From: Mycolicibacterium arabiense
GTDB lineage: Bacteria > Actinomycetota > Actinomycetes > Mycobacteriales > Mycobacteriaceae
Length of the DNA stretch: 64,000 nt
Direction of reading: 5' to 3'
NCBI RefSeq assembly: GCF_010731815.2
Contig: NZ_AP022593.1
Span: forward strand, 1,984,001 to 2,048,000
How positions within the stretch are numbered: the first letter of the stretch is position 1; each line of letters begins with the position of its first letter. Below the pieces are notes generated by a model. The model was given only the letters and a program-made list of their open reading frames with translations. It was not told the origin of the DNA and made no database searches. The translations under genes and the position numbers were made by a program. Below, piece after piece: positions 1-9,473 of this stretch.

Positions 1-2936
1 GCGGACGTTGCGAACGCGGCCTGCAGTTCGGCCAGCCGGTCGGATTCGACGCGGCCGAGTTCTCCGTCGACCGCGCCGGGCAGGTCCTCGAGGTCGAACA
101 ACCGCTCGGCGTGGAAGAAGCGCTGCACCCAGTCGTGGAACGCCGTGCCCAGCAGGGCATGTGGATCGGGCCGGGCGGGAAGCCTGCGCTGCAGCCGCCG
201 CAGCGCGCCGTCGGGGTCGCGCCCCACGTCGACGAGCGCGCTGACCGACAGGTGGGCGGGCAGCACGGGCGGCGGCCGGTGCGCGGCCTTCTGCCGTTCG
301 GCGAGTAGCGCGTCGACGTCGGCCTCCCACGCCTGGGCGTCGTCGACGCCCGCGCCCTCCCCCGTGGGCTCGGCGGGGACCGGCTGCGCCAGATCGCCGG
401 CGAGTGCGCGTGCGACGAGCGCGGCGCCCGCTTCGACGTCGTCGGCGCCGGACCGGCCGCCGGGCCACTGCCGCTCGATCACCTCGTCGCGCAGCGGGTT
501 GGGTTCCCCGTCGGCGGGTTCCGGTGCCCAGTGCTCGACGACCCCGCACGGCTGACCGGCGGCGGCTGCCTGGTCGATGACGTCCTTGATCTCCAGCAGG
601 AACTCCGACGGCCCGCGAGGCTTGGACTCCGTGGCGCCCCAGTGGTGACCGGACAGCAGCAGGGTGTCCTCGGCGCGGGTCAGCGCCACGTACAGCAGCC
701 GTCGCTCCTCGTCGCCCCGGCGCTGATCGAGGGTGCGCTTGTGCGCGGTGATCTTGTCCGACAGCGCCTTGCGGTCGTTCACGTCGGACGTGTCGAGCAC
801 CGGCACGCCGTGTTCGGACAGCGTGGCCCGGTCACCGCGCAGCAGGGGCGGGAGGTCGCCCGCGTCGCTGAGCCAGGTGCGCGCCATCGCCGTCGACGGG
901 AACACCCGGACACTGAGGTGCGGGACGGCGACGATCTGCCACTCCAGGCCCTTGGCGGCGTGCACGGTGAGGATCTGCACGCGATCGCGCGAGACCGAGA
1001 CGTCGGCCGGAGCCAGACCGTTCTCCACCTCGGCCGCGGCGTCGAGGTACGCGAGCAGCCCCCCGACGGTCGCCGAGGGGCGCGCGGCGTAGTCGGCCAC
1101 CACGTCGGCGAACGCGTCGAGGTGCTCGGACCCCGTCCAGCCAGCCGAAACCGGTTGCGCCGCCCGGACTTCGGTGTCCACGCCCATCGTCCGGCGCACC
1201 TCCGCGACGAGTTCCGGTAGCGGGTGGTGCAACTGGCCGCGCAACATCGTCAGCTCGCGGCTCAGCGCCACGATCCGCCGGTAGCCCTCGGTGGAGTAGC
1301 GGTCGGCGGGGCCGGGATCGCAGATGGCGTCCGCGAGGCACGCGGCGTCGGCGTCCGGGGCGGCCGACGCGACGATGTCCCCGATCGAGCTGCGATCCCG
1401 GGCGGTGTCGAGCCGGTCCAGTTCGACCGCACGCCGCCACAGCGCTGCCAGGTCCGCGGCGCCGAGACGCCACCGCGGCCCGGTCAGCACGCGGACCGCG
1501 GCCGTGCCCGCCATCGGCTCGGCGGCGAGCCGCAGCGTCGCGACCACGTCGGCCACCTCCGGTATGGCGAGCAGCCCCGCGAGACCGACGACCTCGACCG
1601 GCACGCCGCGCTCGGTGAGCGCGTCGGCCATGGGTACCGCGTCGGCGTTGCGGCGTACCAGCACCGCGGCGGTCGGCGCGGCCTCGCCCGCCTCGAGCGC
1701 GGCGTGGTAGGCACGCGCCAATTGATCTGCCACCCAACCGCGTTCGACCGATACGTCGGAGTGCAACGTGCAGCGGATCGTGCCGGGCTGTGCGCCGGGC
1801 CTTGGCAGCAGTTCGCGTACCTCGACCGATCGGCGACGCGCCTCCGCGGACACGGCGTTGGCCAGGTGCAGGGCGCTGGGCGGGTTGCGCCAGCTTGTCC
1901 GCAGTTCGAGCGTGGGGGCCGGGGTCCCGTCGGACAGCGGGAAGTCGGTGGTGAATCGGGGCAAGTTCGTGGCCGAGGCGCCACGCCACCCGTAGATCGA
2001 CTGGATCGGGTCGCCCACCGCGGTCAGCGCCAGGTCGTCGTCGACGCCGCCACCGAACAGCGACGAGAGCGCGACGCGCTGCGCATGACCGGTGTCCTGG
2101 TACTCGTCGAGCAGGACGACGCGGTACCGGGCGCGCAGTTCCGCACCGACCCGCGGGAAGCGCTCCGCCAACCGTGCGGCCGACGACATCTGCATGCCGA
2201 AGTCCATGACGTTCTCGGCCCGCATGCGCTCGTGCAACGCGTCGATCATCGGAATCAGCACCGTGCGCTCGGTCTGCGTGCCGAGCATCTTGAGCAACGA
2301 TTGATTCGGGCCGGTGTCGCGCTGCCGCGGACCGGGAGGCAGCGTGTGCACCAGCCGTTCCAGCTCCAGGTGGGTGTCGCGCAGCTGACCCGTGTCGACG
2401 AGGTGCTCGGCGAGCTGACCCGACAACCGCAGCACCATCGCGGTGATCGCCGCGGGAGACTTCTCGGTCTCCAGCGCGCCGGGGTGTTCGCACACCACCC
2501 GAAAGGCCAACTGCCACAGCTCCGTCTCGGTGATCAGCCGGGTGGAGGGCTCGACCGGCAGCAGCAGCCCGTGGTCGCGCAGCAGCGTTCCGGCGAACGC
2601 GTGATACGTGCTCACGGTGGCGTGCTCCTCGATGCTCGGCGCGCCGGCGGCCAGACCCACGCCCGCCAGCCTGGACAGCCGGGTCCGCACCCTGCGCAGC
2701 AGTTGGCCTGCGGCCTTGCGCGTGAACGTCAGCCCGAGCACCTGCCCTGGTGTGGCATAGCCGTTGGCGACCAGCCACACCACCCGGGCGGCCATCGTCT
2801 CGGTCTTGCCCGCACCGGCACCGGCGATCACGACCAGCGGCCCCGGCGGGGCGGCGATGACGGCCGCCTGCTCCTCGGTGGGCGCGAAGATGCCGAGCGC
2901 GTCGGCGAGTTCGGCTGGGCTGTAACGCGGTGTCAC
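1..2936 (-). CDS. adnB: AdnB subunit of the AdnAB helicase-nuclease (partial, 3' end outside window)
   Basis: AdnB is the lead motor of the mycobacterial AdnAB complex, which unwinds and resects double-strand breaks. The reading frame opens with GTG at 2936 and stays open to the left edge, giving about 978 residues. The N-terminus reads VTPRYSPAELADALG and is followed by a UvrD-type Walker A, AGAGAGKTETMAAR, near residues 38-51, then the SF1 motif LGLTFTRKAAGQL. The family is about 1,095-1,100 residues long, so the last 110-120 residues, which should carry the RecB-type nuclease residues, lie outside the window. The start overlaps the stop of adnA by four bases (GTGA), so the two are translationally coupled. 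Identity is also supported by synteny with Rv3201c-Rv3202c. Confidence 0.93.
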   Translation of the reverse strand, partial: MTPRYSPAELADALGIFAPTEEQAAVIAAPPGPLVVIAGAGAGKTETMAARVVWLVANGYATPGQVLGLTFTRKAAGQLLRRVRTRLSRLAGVGLAAGAPSIEEHATVSTYHAFAGTLLRDHGLLLPVEPSTRLITETELWQLAFRVVCEHPGALETEKSPAAITAMVLRLSGQLAEHLVDTGQLRDTHLELERLVHTLPPGPRQRDTGPNQSLLKMLGTQTERTVLIPMIDALHERMRAENVMDFGMQMSSAARLAERFPRVGAELRARYRVVLLDEYQDTGHAQRVALSSLFGGGVDDDLALTAVGDPIQSIYGWRGASATNLPRFTTDFPLSDGTPAPTLELRTSWRNPPSALHLANAVSAEARRRSVEVRELLPRPGAQPGTIRCTLHSDVSVERGWVADQLARAYHAALEAGEAAPTAAVLVRRNADAVPMADALTERGVPVEVVGLAGLLAIPEVADVVATLRLAAEPMAGTAAVRVLTGPRWRLGAADLAALWRRAVELDRLDTARDRSSIGDIVASAAPDADAACLADAICDPGPADRYSTEGYRRIVALSRELTMLRGQLHHPLPELVAEVRRTMGVDTEVRAAQPVSAGWTGSEHLDAFADVVADYAARPSATVGGLLAYLDAAAEVENGLAPADVSVSRDRVQILTVHAAKGLEWQIVAVPHLSVRVFPSTAMARTWLSDAGDLPPLLRGDRATLSEHGVPVLDTSDVNDRKALSDKITAHKRTLDQRRGDEERRLLYVALTRAEDTLLLSGHHWGATESKPRGPSEFLLEIKDVIDQAAAAGQPCGVVEHWAPEPADGEPNPLRDEVIERQWPGGRSGADDVEAGAALVARALAGDLAQPVPAEPTGEGAGVDDAQAWEADVDALLAERQKAAHRPPPVLPAHLSVSALVDVGRDPDGALRRLQRRLPARPDPHALLGTAFHDWVQRFFHAERLFDLEDLPGAVDGELGRVESDRLAELQAAFATS

Positions 2937-5900
2937 GGGCGTCCCTCCATCGCGGCCTGCGCCGGGCACATCGCGCGCACCGGGCAGTGCGCGCAGCCGT
3001 CGTTGACCCGCGCCGTGAAGTGCGGGCCCTGCGTGGCGGAAGCGGCCTCCCCCACGGTCTGGCGCCACTGCGCCTGGCCGTCGTCGGTCATCGGATCCTG
3101 CTCGCGCTCGGTCGGGCCGGTCGATCCGATCTTGCCCAGGTACACGAGCCGCCCGCCGCCTGCCTGATCGCCCTGGGGCACCAGTCCCTCGGCCACCGCG
3201 AGCTGGTAGGTCGCGAGCTGGGCGTGCCGCTGCGCGTCGTCCTTGCTGACCGGTGACTTGCCGGTCTTGAGGTCGATGACGACCAGCCGGTCCTCGGCAT
3301 CACGCTCGAGCCGGTCGACGCGCCCACGCACCCGCACGGCCGGACCGTTCCCGTCGACGGGCGTGACGACGCCGTCGACCTCGATCTCGGTACCCACCTC
3401 GGTCAGTTCGCCACGGGTCTGGGCGCGCCACTGGGTGAACGCGGAGAGCATGGTCCGGTGCCTGCCCAGCTCGTTGGCGGAGTACCACTCTGCGTCGAAG
3501 GGCAGTGCGGACCAGAGGGTTTGGAGGTCGGCCAGCATCTGGTCCTCGCTCTTCGACGAGTCCGACACCAGCGCGTGCACCACCGAGCCAAGCGCCGACC
3601 GGACGTCGCGGCCGTCCTGACCGCCGTGGCGCTCCAACAGCCACCGCAGCGGGCAGTCGGTCAGCGTCTGCAACGTCGACGGCGACATCGTGACGACATG
3701 GTCGTCACCGTCCCACAGCGGCGCTTCGGTGGACGGCGTCGTGGTGGCGTGCCACTGGTCCGGGGTCGCCCCCGCCACGCCCGCCGCGGCGAGACGTGCC
3801 AACTGCGTTGCCGCACAAGCGCGTGCATGCGGGTCGACCGCCTCGGCGGGCGCACACACCACCGCGCGCAGGCGACCGACCACCGCGGTGGGCGCGAGCA
3901 CGCGGGGAGCCAGCAGCGGCGCGTCGTCTGCGTCGGGCCGCTCGGTGGCCAGCGCGGCGACCTCGTCACAGAACGTCGACGGCAGCATCGCCTCGTCGCC
4001 CTCGTCGCTGTCGACCGCGGTGACGAGGACGTGGTTGCGCGCCCGCCCGAGTGCGGCGACCAGCAGACGGCGCTCCTCGGCCAGCAGGGGCGCCGTGCTC
4101 GAGACGGGGGTGTCCGGCCCGTCGACGACGCCGTCGAGGACGTCGACCAGCCGCTGCGTGCCGAGGATGCCGCCACGCGGAACGGTGTTGGGCCACAACC
4201 CTTCCTGCACGCCCGCGACGATCACGAACTCCCACTCGCGGCCGAGCGCGGAGTGCGCGCTGAGCACCGCCACCGTCTCACCCGGCGCCACCTCACCGCG
4301 CGCCGCAGGGGGCAGCGTCATGGCGCGCACGTGGTCCACCAGGCCGGCGAGCGACGCACCGGTGGTGCGGGTGACGTACTGCTCGGCGACGTCGAAGAGG
4401 GCGGTGACGGCGTCGAGGTCGCGGCCGGCCTGCCCCGCCGACGAACCGCCGCGCTCGACGGCAGTGAGCCACCGACGCTGCAGACCGCACTGGTGCCACG
4501 CCTGCCACAGCACGAAGCGCGGATCGAGGTCGTCGCGCTGGCTGCGGCGGGCCGCCGTCAGTACCGACCGGACGCGCCGAACGGGCCGCGCGAGGTGGTC
4601 GGGCAGATCTGGGCCGCGCCCCTCCAGCGCGTCGAGCAGCAGGTCGGCGAACTCGCGCGGCGGTGCGCTGCCGTCCGCGCGGCGCAGCGTACGACGCAAC
4701 TGGCGCAGCGATACCGGGTCCACTCCGCCCAGCGGGCCGGTGAGCAACGCCGTTGCGGCCGCACCGGTCAGGCCGTCCGCCACGGCGTCGAGCACCAGCA
4801 GCAGACCCGCGACGACCGGGTGCTCGGTCAGCGGCGTGGACGGCGAGGGCTGCTCCACCGGCACGCCCGCGGCCGTCAACGCGCGGGCGAGTGCGGTGCC
4901 TGACCTCGGTACCGACCGGACGATGACCGCCATCTGCGACCAGGGCACGCCGTCGACGAGGTGTGCGCGTCGCAGCGCGTCGGCGATGAGGGCCGACTCC
5001 GCGTGCGAGGTGGCCGCGATCCGCACCGCCACCGACCCCGGCCGGTCGTCGGCCGGGGTGAGGTGCCTGACCTCGTCCACGCCGGGCAGCCGGCTCGCCA
5101 CGCCCGCCACGGCGCGGGCCACGGCCGGTGCGCAGCGGTGCGACCGGGTCAGCACGATCGCCGGTTCGTCGCCGGGCTCGAGCAGCGCCGGGTCCGCACC
5201 GCGATAGCCGTACACCGTCTGGTGCGGATCGCCTGCGATGACGGCGAGTTCGGCGCCCGCGGCCAGCACGCGGACGAGTAGCGCGGCCTGCGGGTCGAGG
5301 TGCTGAGCGTCGTCGACGAGCAGCAGCTTGACCCTGGCTCGCTCGGCGGCGAGCAGGTCGGGATCGGCGGCGAGGGCGTCGAGCGCGGCGCCGACGAGTT
5401 CGGCCGCACCCAGCGCCGGGACCGTGGCCTGCGGCGCCGCCATGCCCACGGCCGAACGCAGCAGCATGATCTGCTCGTAGGACTGCGCGAACTGGCCCGC
5501 GGCGATCCACTCCTGGCGGCCCGTCCGCCTGCCGAGGCGTTGCAGCGCAACGGGATCGACGCCACGCTCGGTGCACCGTGCCAGCAGGTCGCGCAGTTCG
5601 GTCGCGAAGCCCACCGTGCTCAGCGCCGGACGCAGCGAGGCCGGCCAGTCCACCGACGATGCCGCGCCGTCCTCCACGTCGCCTGCCAGCATCTCGCGGA
5701 TGATGCCGTCCTGCTCGGCGCTGGTGACGAGCCGCGGCGGCGGGTCCCCGTTGCGCTGGGCGGCGAGGCGGAGCACGGCGAAGGCGTAGGAGTGCACGGT
5801 GCGCACCAACGGTTCGCGCACCGCGACGGGTCCGCCGCCACCGAGGAGCGCAGCCGTCACCGCGGCGCGCGCCCGGCCGCCGAGCGTCGCGGAACCCGTC

Positions 5901-6067
5901 AGCAGGAGAACGGATTCCGGATCGGTCCCAGCAGCCACGTGCGCCGCCGCCGTGCGCACCAGCAGTGCCGACTTGCCGGTGCCGGGACCACCGAGTAGCC
6001 GCACGGTGCCACGCAGGCCGGGTTCGGTCAGCGACTCTGGCGTCAACGCGGTGTGTGAGGCGGGCAC
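2933..6067 (-). CDS. adnA: AdnA subunit of the AdnAB helicase-nuclease
   Basis: AdnA pairs with AdnB to process DNA ends. From the GTG at 6067 the protein is 1,044 residues, matching the usual AdnA length; a longer open frame runs upstream into the divergent lipV gene and is not credible. The N-terminal UvrD-like domain has a Walker A, GGPGTGKSALLVR, and a DEAD-like LLVDDAQHLDPQ. The C-terminal third holds a RecB-family nuclease motif, LVVIDLKTGKSP, followed by QLATYQLAV. One Cys in LTDCPLRWLLE plus GCAHCPVRAMCP near the end fit the four-cysteine iron-sulfur staple of AddB-type nucleases. Only 62 bases separate its start from the divergent lipV start, so both promoters lie in that gap. Confidence 0.94.
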   Translation of the reverse strand: MPASHTALTPESLTEPGLRGTVRLLGGPGTGKSALLVRTAAAHVAAGTDPESVLLLTGSATLGGRARAAVTAALLGGGGPVAVREPLVRTVHSYAFAVLRLAAQRNGDPPPRLVTSAEQDGIIREMLAGDVEDGAASSVDWPASLRPALSTVGFATELRDLLARCTERGVDPVALQRLGRRTGRQEWIAAGQFAQSYEQIMLLRSAVGMAAPQATVPALGAAELVGAALDALAADPDLLAAERARVKLLLVDDAQHLDPQAALLVRVLAAGAELAVIAGDPHQTVYGYRGADPALLEPGDEPAIVLTRSHRCAPAVARAVAGVASRLPGVDEVRHLTPADDRPGSVAVRIAATSHAESALIADALRRAHLVDGVPWSQMAVIVRSVPRSGTALARALTAAGVPVEQPSPSTPLTEHPVVAGLLLVLDAVADGLTGAAATALLTGPLGGVDPVSLRQLRRTLRRADGSAPPREFADLLLDALEGRGPDLPDHLARPVRRVRSVLTAARRSQRDDLDPRFVLWQAWHQCGLQRRWLTAVERGGSSAGQAGRDLDAVTALFDVAEQYVTRTTGASLAGLVDHVRAMTLPPAARGEVAPGETVAVLSAHSALGREWEFVIVAGVQEGLWPNTVPRGGILGTQRLVDVLDGVVDGPDTPVSSTAPLLAEERRLLVAALGRARNHVLVTAVDSDEGDEAMLPSTFCDEVAALATERPDADDAPLLAPRVLAPTAVVGRLRAVVCAPAEAVDPHARACAATQLARLAAAGVAGATPDQWHATTTPSTEAPLWDGDDHVVTMSPSTLQTLTDCPLRWLLERHGGQDGRDVRSALGSVVHALVSDSSKSEDQMLADLQTLWSALPFDAEWYSANELGRHRTMLSAFTQWRAQTRGELTEVGTEIEVDGVVTPVDGNGPAVRVRGRVDRLERDAEDRLVVIDLKTGKSPVSKDDAQRHAQLATYQLAVAEGLVPQGDQAGGGRLVYLGKIGSTGPTEREQDPMTDDGQAQWRQTVGEAASATQGPHFTARVNDGCAHCPVRAMCPAQAAMEGRP

Positions 6068-6129
6068 GGTGAAATGACACCACGGGGGTCCGACAAGAGG
6101 CCCTGACCTCGGGCTGGCAGCATCGTGGG

Positions 6130-6906
6130 GTGACTTCACCGCTGCACGTGTACCGCTTCGGCTCGCCCGAGCCCGCCCGCGTCCTGCTCGTCCACGGCCT
6201 GACCGGGCACGGCCGACGGTGGGAATCGCTGGCGACCAACCACCTGTCGGGCGTCGGCGTCCTCGCTCCGGACCTGCTGGGCCACGGCCGCTCGTCATGG
6301 GATGCGCCGTGGACCATCGAGGCGAACGTGGCCGCGCTGGCCGCGCTGCTCGACGCCGAGGGCGGTGCACCGGTGGTGGTCGTCGGCCACTCGTTCGGTG
6401 GTGCCGTCTCGCTCAATCTCGCTGCGGCACGGCCGGATCTCGTCGACGCACTGGTGCTGCTCGATCCCGCCGTCGGCCTCGACGGAGCGTGGATGCGGGA
6501 GATCGCCAACCAGATGTACGACTCCCCCGACTATGCCGATCGCGCCGAGGCGAGGGCCGAGAAGCTCGACGGCTCCTGGGGCGAGGTCGATGACGCGGAA
6601 CTCGAACGCGAACTCGACGAGCACCTGATCGACCTGCCCAACGGACGCGTCGGCTGGCGCATCAGCGTGCCCGCGATGCTGTCCTACTGGAGCGAACTGA
6701 CCCGCCCGGTTCCCATTCCGCGCGACGGCACCCCGACGACGCTGATCCGGGCGACCCGCACCCAGCCGCCCTACGCCAGCGACGAATTGATCGCCGCTCT
6801 GGACGCCAGCACCGACTTCACGCTGCTGGAATGGGACTGCGACCACATGGTGCCCCTGGCGAAACCGGCTGACACGGCCTCGGTGATCCGCGACCGACTG
6901 GGCTGA
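6130..6906 (+). CDS. lipV: Alpha/beta hydrolase (LipV-like esterase/lipase)
   Basis: This 258-residue cytosolic hydrolase belongs to the alpha/beta-hydrolase fold. The nucleophile elbow is VVVGHSFGGAVSLNL (G-H-S-F-G, serine nucleophile). The oxyanion region is LLVHGLTGHGRRW near residues 18-30, and the likely catalytic histidine is in WDCDHMVPLAKP near the C-terminus. The start is GTG at 6130. Position next to adnA and upstream of the alkyltransferase-like gene matches Rv3203 (lipV). It has no signal peptide. The physiological substrate cannot be read from sequence. It is separated from the next gene by two bases, so the two are probably co-transcribed. Confidence 0.85.
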   Translation: MTSPLHVYRFGSPEPARVLLVHGLTGHGRRWESLATNHLSGVGVLAPDLLGHGRSSWDAPWTIEANVAALAALLDAEGGAPVVVVGHSFGGAVSLNLAAARPDLVDALVLLDPAVGLDGAWMREIANQMYDSPDYADRAEARAEKLDGSWGEVDDAELERELDEHLIDLPNGRVGWRISVPAMLSYWSELTRPVPIPRDGTPTTLIRATRTQPPYASDELIAALDASTDFTLLEWDCDHMVPLAKPADTASVIRDRLG

Positions 6907-6908
6907 CC

Positions 6909-7205
6909 ATGGCCCCGATCACCGACGAGCAGGTCGAGCGGGTCCGCGCGCTGGTTGCGGCCATCCCGGCGGGAAGCGTGTCGACCTACGGTGACATCGC
7001 AGCCGCGGCAGACCTTTCGAGCCCACGCATCGTCGCCTGGATCATGCGCACGGACTCGTCGGATCTGCCGTGGCACCGGGTGATCACCGCGTCCGGCCGA
7101 CCCGCTCCGCACCTGGCGACCGTCCAACTCGAACGACTCCGCGCCGAGGGCGTACTCGCCGTCGACGGCCGGGTGCCGCTACGCGACGTGCGGCACGAGT
7201 TCTAG
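6909..7205 (+). CDS. Alkyltransferase-like protein (ATL), MGMT DNA-binding domain
   Basis: A 98-residue protein consisting only of the DNA-binding domain of O6-alkylguanine-DNA alkyltransferase. It shows the typical VSTYGDIAAAADLSSPRIVAWIM segment and the active-site region reads PWHRV, where true alkyltransferases have PCHRV. The Cys-to-Trp change is the hallmark of ATL proteins, which bind alkylated bases without repairing them and hand them to nucleotide excision repair. It corresponds by position to Rv3204. It lies two bases after lipV, and its TAG stop overlaps the convergent stop of the next gene inside the palindrome TCTAGA. Confidence 0.88.
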   Translation: MAPITDEQVERVRALVAAIPAGSVSTYGDIAAAADLSSPRIVAWIMRTDSSDLPWHRVITASGRPAPHLATVQLERLRAEGVLAVDGRVPLRDVRHEF

Positions 7206-8062
7206 AGCACCAGCCGGACCAGCGCCGCGGTCCTCGCCAGACCCGGGAAGGCCGCGGCCGTCGAGCGCGGGTGCAGGGCGTGGACGGCGAGCCGGAACAT
7301 CAGCGCCCGCAACAACATCTGCGGCCACTCCGGCAGCGACGCCCAGCGCTCGACCAGGCCGTCGTCGGCCTCACCCCACGCCAGCGCGTCCACCACCACG
7401 ACACCCGCTGCCCAGGACCCTGGCCGCCAGTACGGGGTGATGTCGGTGATGCCGGGCGCGGCCGTGCCTGCGAACAGCACCGTGCCGTACATGTCGCCGT
7501 TCACCAGTTGACTGGGGGCTCGGGTGGGCTTGCGCAGTGCGGCAAGCTGATTGAGCAGATCGATCGAGCGCTGTCCGTCGGCGGCACTCGGTGCGACCAT
7601 CGCCCCGGGCGGCAGCGAGTGCAACGGGCGGTCCTCCCATGCCGCGCGGTCCGCGGCGGTGAAGACGTCGACCTCGTTCCAAGGCACGCCAGGCGGCTGC
7701 GTCAGGAACCGCGGACGCTCGAGCTTCGCGGTGGCCTCGTGCAGGCGGACGGCCGCCGACACCACCTCGTCGTGCCGGGGTTCGGGGCTGCCTGCGACGA
7801 AGGTGTCGGCGCGCCACCCGGCCACGACGTAGCGGCCGTCGGTGGAGCGGACCGGCCGGGCCAGTCGCACGCCGTCGACGAACAGCGTCTCGCGCACCTT
7901 GGCCGACCATGCGGCACGAGCGGGATCGGCCACCATCGACAGCACGACCTCGCCGCAGCGCCAGCCACCCTCCCAACTGGGTCCGAGTTCGACCGGACGC
8001 AGCCCGGTCAGACCGAACGCCGCCAGCACGTGTTCAGGCGGCCCGTCGACAGTCACGGCCAC
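7202..8062 (-). CDS. TIGR02569-family conserved actinobacterial protein
   Basis: A 286-residue protein starting with GTG at 8062 and matching Rv3205c by position. The sequence has features reminiscent of aminoglycoside phosphotransferase-like kinases: a segment VNGDMYGTVLFAG resembling a catalytic loop, then ITDITPYWRPGSW, which resembles the metal-binding D and the P-x-W motif that follows it. The canonical HGD loop is replaced by NGD, so activity is uncertain. No signal peptide or membrane helix is visible. It lies 30 bases downstream of moeZ on the same strand and could be read from that transcript. The role is not known to me. Confidence 0.7.
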   Translation of the reverse strand: MAVTVDGPPEHVLAAFGLTGLRPVELGPSWEGGWRCGEVVLSMVADPARAAWSAKVRETLFVDGVRLARPVRSTDGRYVVAGWRADTFVAGSPEPRHDEVVSAAVRLHEATAKLERPRFLTQPPGVPWNEVDVFTAADRAAWEDRPLHSLPPGAMVAPSAADGQRSIDLLNQLAALRKPTRAPSQLVNGDMYGTVLFAGTAAPGITDITPYWRPGSWAAGVVVVDALAWGEADDGLVERWASLPEWPQMLLRALMFRLAVHALHPRSTAAAFPGLARTAALVRLVL

Positions 8063-8092
8063 AGCCTAAGGCGTTGACCGGCAGATTCGGCG

Positions 8093-9271
8093 TCAGTACA
8101 TGACCATGTCGGGTTCGAGTTGCTTGGCCCACGCCACGATCCCGCCCTGCAGGTGCAGTGCGTCGGCGAAACCGGCCTTCTTCACCGCTGCAAGCGCCTC
8201 CGCGGAGCGAACCCCGGTCTTGCAGTACAGCACTGGAACCCGGTCGTGCGGCAGACGCGCCAGCCCGTCGCCGGCCTCGAGCGCGGACTTGGGGATCAGC
8301 TCGGCGCCGTCGATGTGGTTGATGTCCCACTCGACGGGTTCGCGCACGTCGATCAGCGCGACCTTCTTGCCCGAGTCGAGCATGTCGCGCAGCTCGCGCG
8401 GTGTGACGGTGGCGCCGGACGCGGCCGCGGCAGCCTCGTCGGACACCACGCCGCAGAACGCCTCGTAGTCGATCAGCTCGGTGATCTTCGGCGTCGCCGG
8501 GTCCTTGCGGATCTTGATCGTCCGGTAGGTCATGTCCAGCGCGTCGTAGACCATCAGCCTGCCGAGCAGCGGATCGCCGATGCCGGTCAGCAGCTTGATG
8601 GCCTCGGTGCCCATCACCGACGCGATCGACGCGCACAGGATGCCGAGCACGCCGCCCTCGGCGCACGACGGCACCATCCCCGGTGGCGGCGGCTCCGGGT
8701 AGAGGTCGCGGTAGTTCAGGCCCAGCCCGTTCGGCGCGTCCTCCCAGAACACCGACACCTGTCCCTCGAAACGGTAGATCGAGCCCCACACGTAGGGCTT
8801 GCCCGCCAGCACGGCCGCGTCGTTGACGAGATAGCGGGTCGCGAAGTTGTCGGTGCCGTCCAGGATCAGGTCGTACTGCTCGAACAGTTCGACGGCATTG
8901 TCGGGTTCCAGGCGCACTTCGTGCAGGACGACATTGACCAGCGGGTTGATCTCGCTGATGGACTCGGCGGCGCTGCGTGCCTTCGATTTCCCGATGTCGG
9001 ACTGGCCGTGGATGATCTGGCGCTGCAGGTTCGACTCGTCGACGACGTCGAACTCGACGATGCCGATGGTGCCGACGCCCGCGGCGGCCAGGTAGAGCAG
9101 CGTCGGCGAGCCAAGCCCGCCGGCGCCGATGACGAGTACTCGCGCGTTCTTCAGGCGCTTCTGCCCGTCGACGCCGAGGTCCGGGATGATCAGGTGGCGG
9201 CTGTAGCGCGCCACTTCTTCGCGCGTCAGTGACGCGGCGGGTTCCACCAGCGGCGGCAGCGGTGAGGACAC
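8093..9271 (-). CDS. moeZ: MoeZ: adenylyltransferase/sulfurtransferase for sulfur-carrier proteins
   Basis: A 392-residue two-domain enzyme. The N-terminal ThiF/MoeB domain has the nucleotide-binding loop VLVIGAGGLGSPTLLYL and adenylates the C-terminal glycine of ubiquitin-like sulfur carriers. The C-terminal rhodanese domain, from about residue 285, has the active-site loop YCKTGVRS with its persulfide-forming cysteine. In mycobacteria MoeZ activates carriers for molybdopterin, cysteine (CysO) and thioamide synthesis. The start is GTG at 9271 (VSSPLPPLVEPAAS). The zinc-knuckle cysteines of classical MoeB are largely missing, which is usual for MoeZ. Synteny matches Rv3206c. The promoter lies in the 202-base gap upstream. 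Confidence 0.95.
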   Translation of the reverse strand: MSSPLPPLVEPAASLTREEVARYSRHLIIPDLGVDGQKRLKNARVLVIGAGGLGSPTLLYLAAAGVGTIGIVEFDVVDESNLQRQIIHGQSDIGKSKARSAAESISEINPLVNVVLHEVRLEPDNAVELFEQYDLILDGTDNFATRYLVNDAAVLAGKPYVWGSIYRFEGQVSVFWEDAPNGLGLNYRDLYPEPPPPGMVPSCAEGGVLGILCASIASVMGTEAIKLLTGIGDPLLGRLMVYDALDMTYRTIKIRKDPATPKITELIDYEAFCGVVSDEAAAAASGATVTPRELRDMLDSGKKVALIDVREPVEWDINHIDGAELIPKSALEAGDGLARLPHDRVPVLYCKTGVRSAEALAAVKKAGFADALHLQGGIVAWAKQLEPDMVMY

Positions 9272-9384
9272 CGGTACTCCCTCGATCGAAGTCTGTTCCT
9301 GATGACCATCACACCAGGCTCAGATGTTCAACGACAATCGCCTGCCAGACCTTCCCGGCAGCGACGACCCCAGCCGCTGCTCCG

Positions 9385-9444
9385 GCGAGCGTGCGTGAAC
9401 TCGGGTTCCTGCCCGGCGTGTCGCCCGCAGACACGCACGCTCGC
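9385..9444 (-). terminator. Long inverted repeat between the DUF3152 gene and moeZ
   Basis: Two perfect 13-base arms, GCGAGCGTGCGTG at 9385-9397 and CACGCACGCTCGC at 9432-9444, are separated by 34 bases. The repeat sits 30 bases beyond the DUF3152 stop on the minus strand and upstream of moeZ. No run of T follows, so if it terminates transcription it does so without a classical U-tract. It may also be one copy of a dispersed intergenic palindrome. Confidence 0.5.
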
Positions 9445-9473
9445 GGGAGGTGGTGGGGAGAAGGGAGGGGTGA

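Noticed and set aside
1224..4903. Long plus-strand open frames across adnB and adnA (e.g. 1224-3167 and 3458-4903)
   Set aside because: They are antisense to convincing helicase-nuclease sequence, have Arg/Gly-rich low-complexity translations and no recognisable domain; high G+C content produces such frames.
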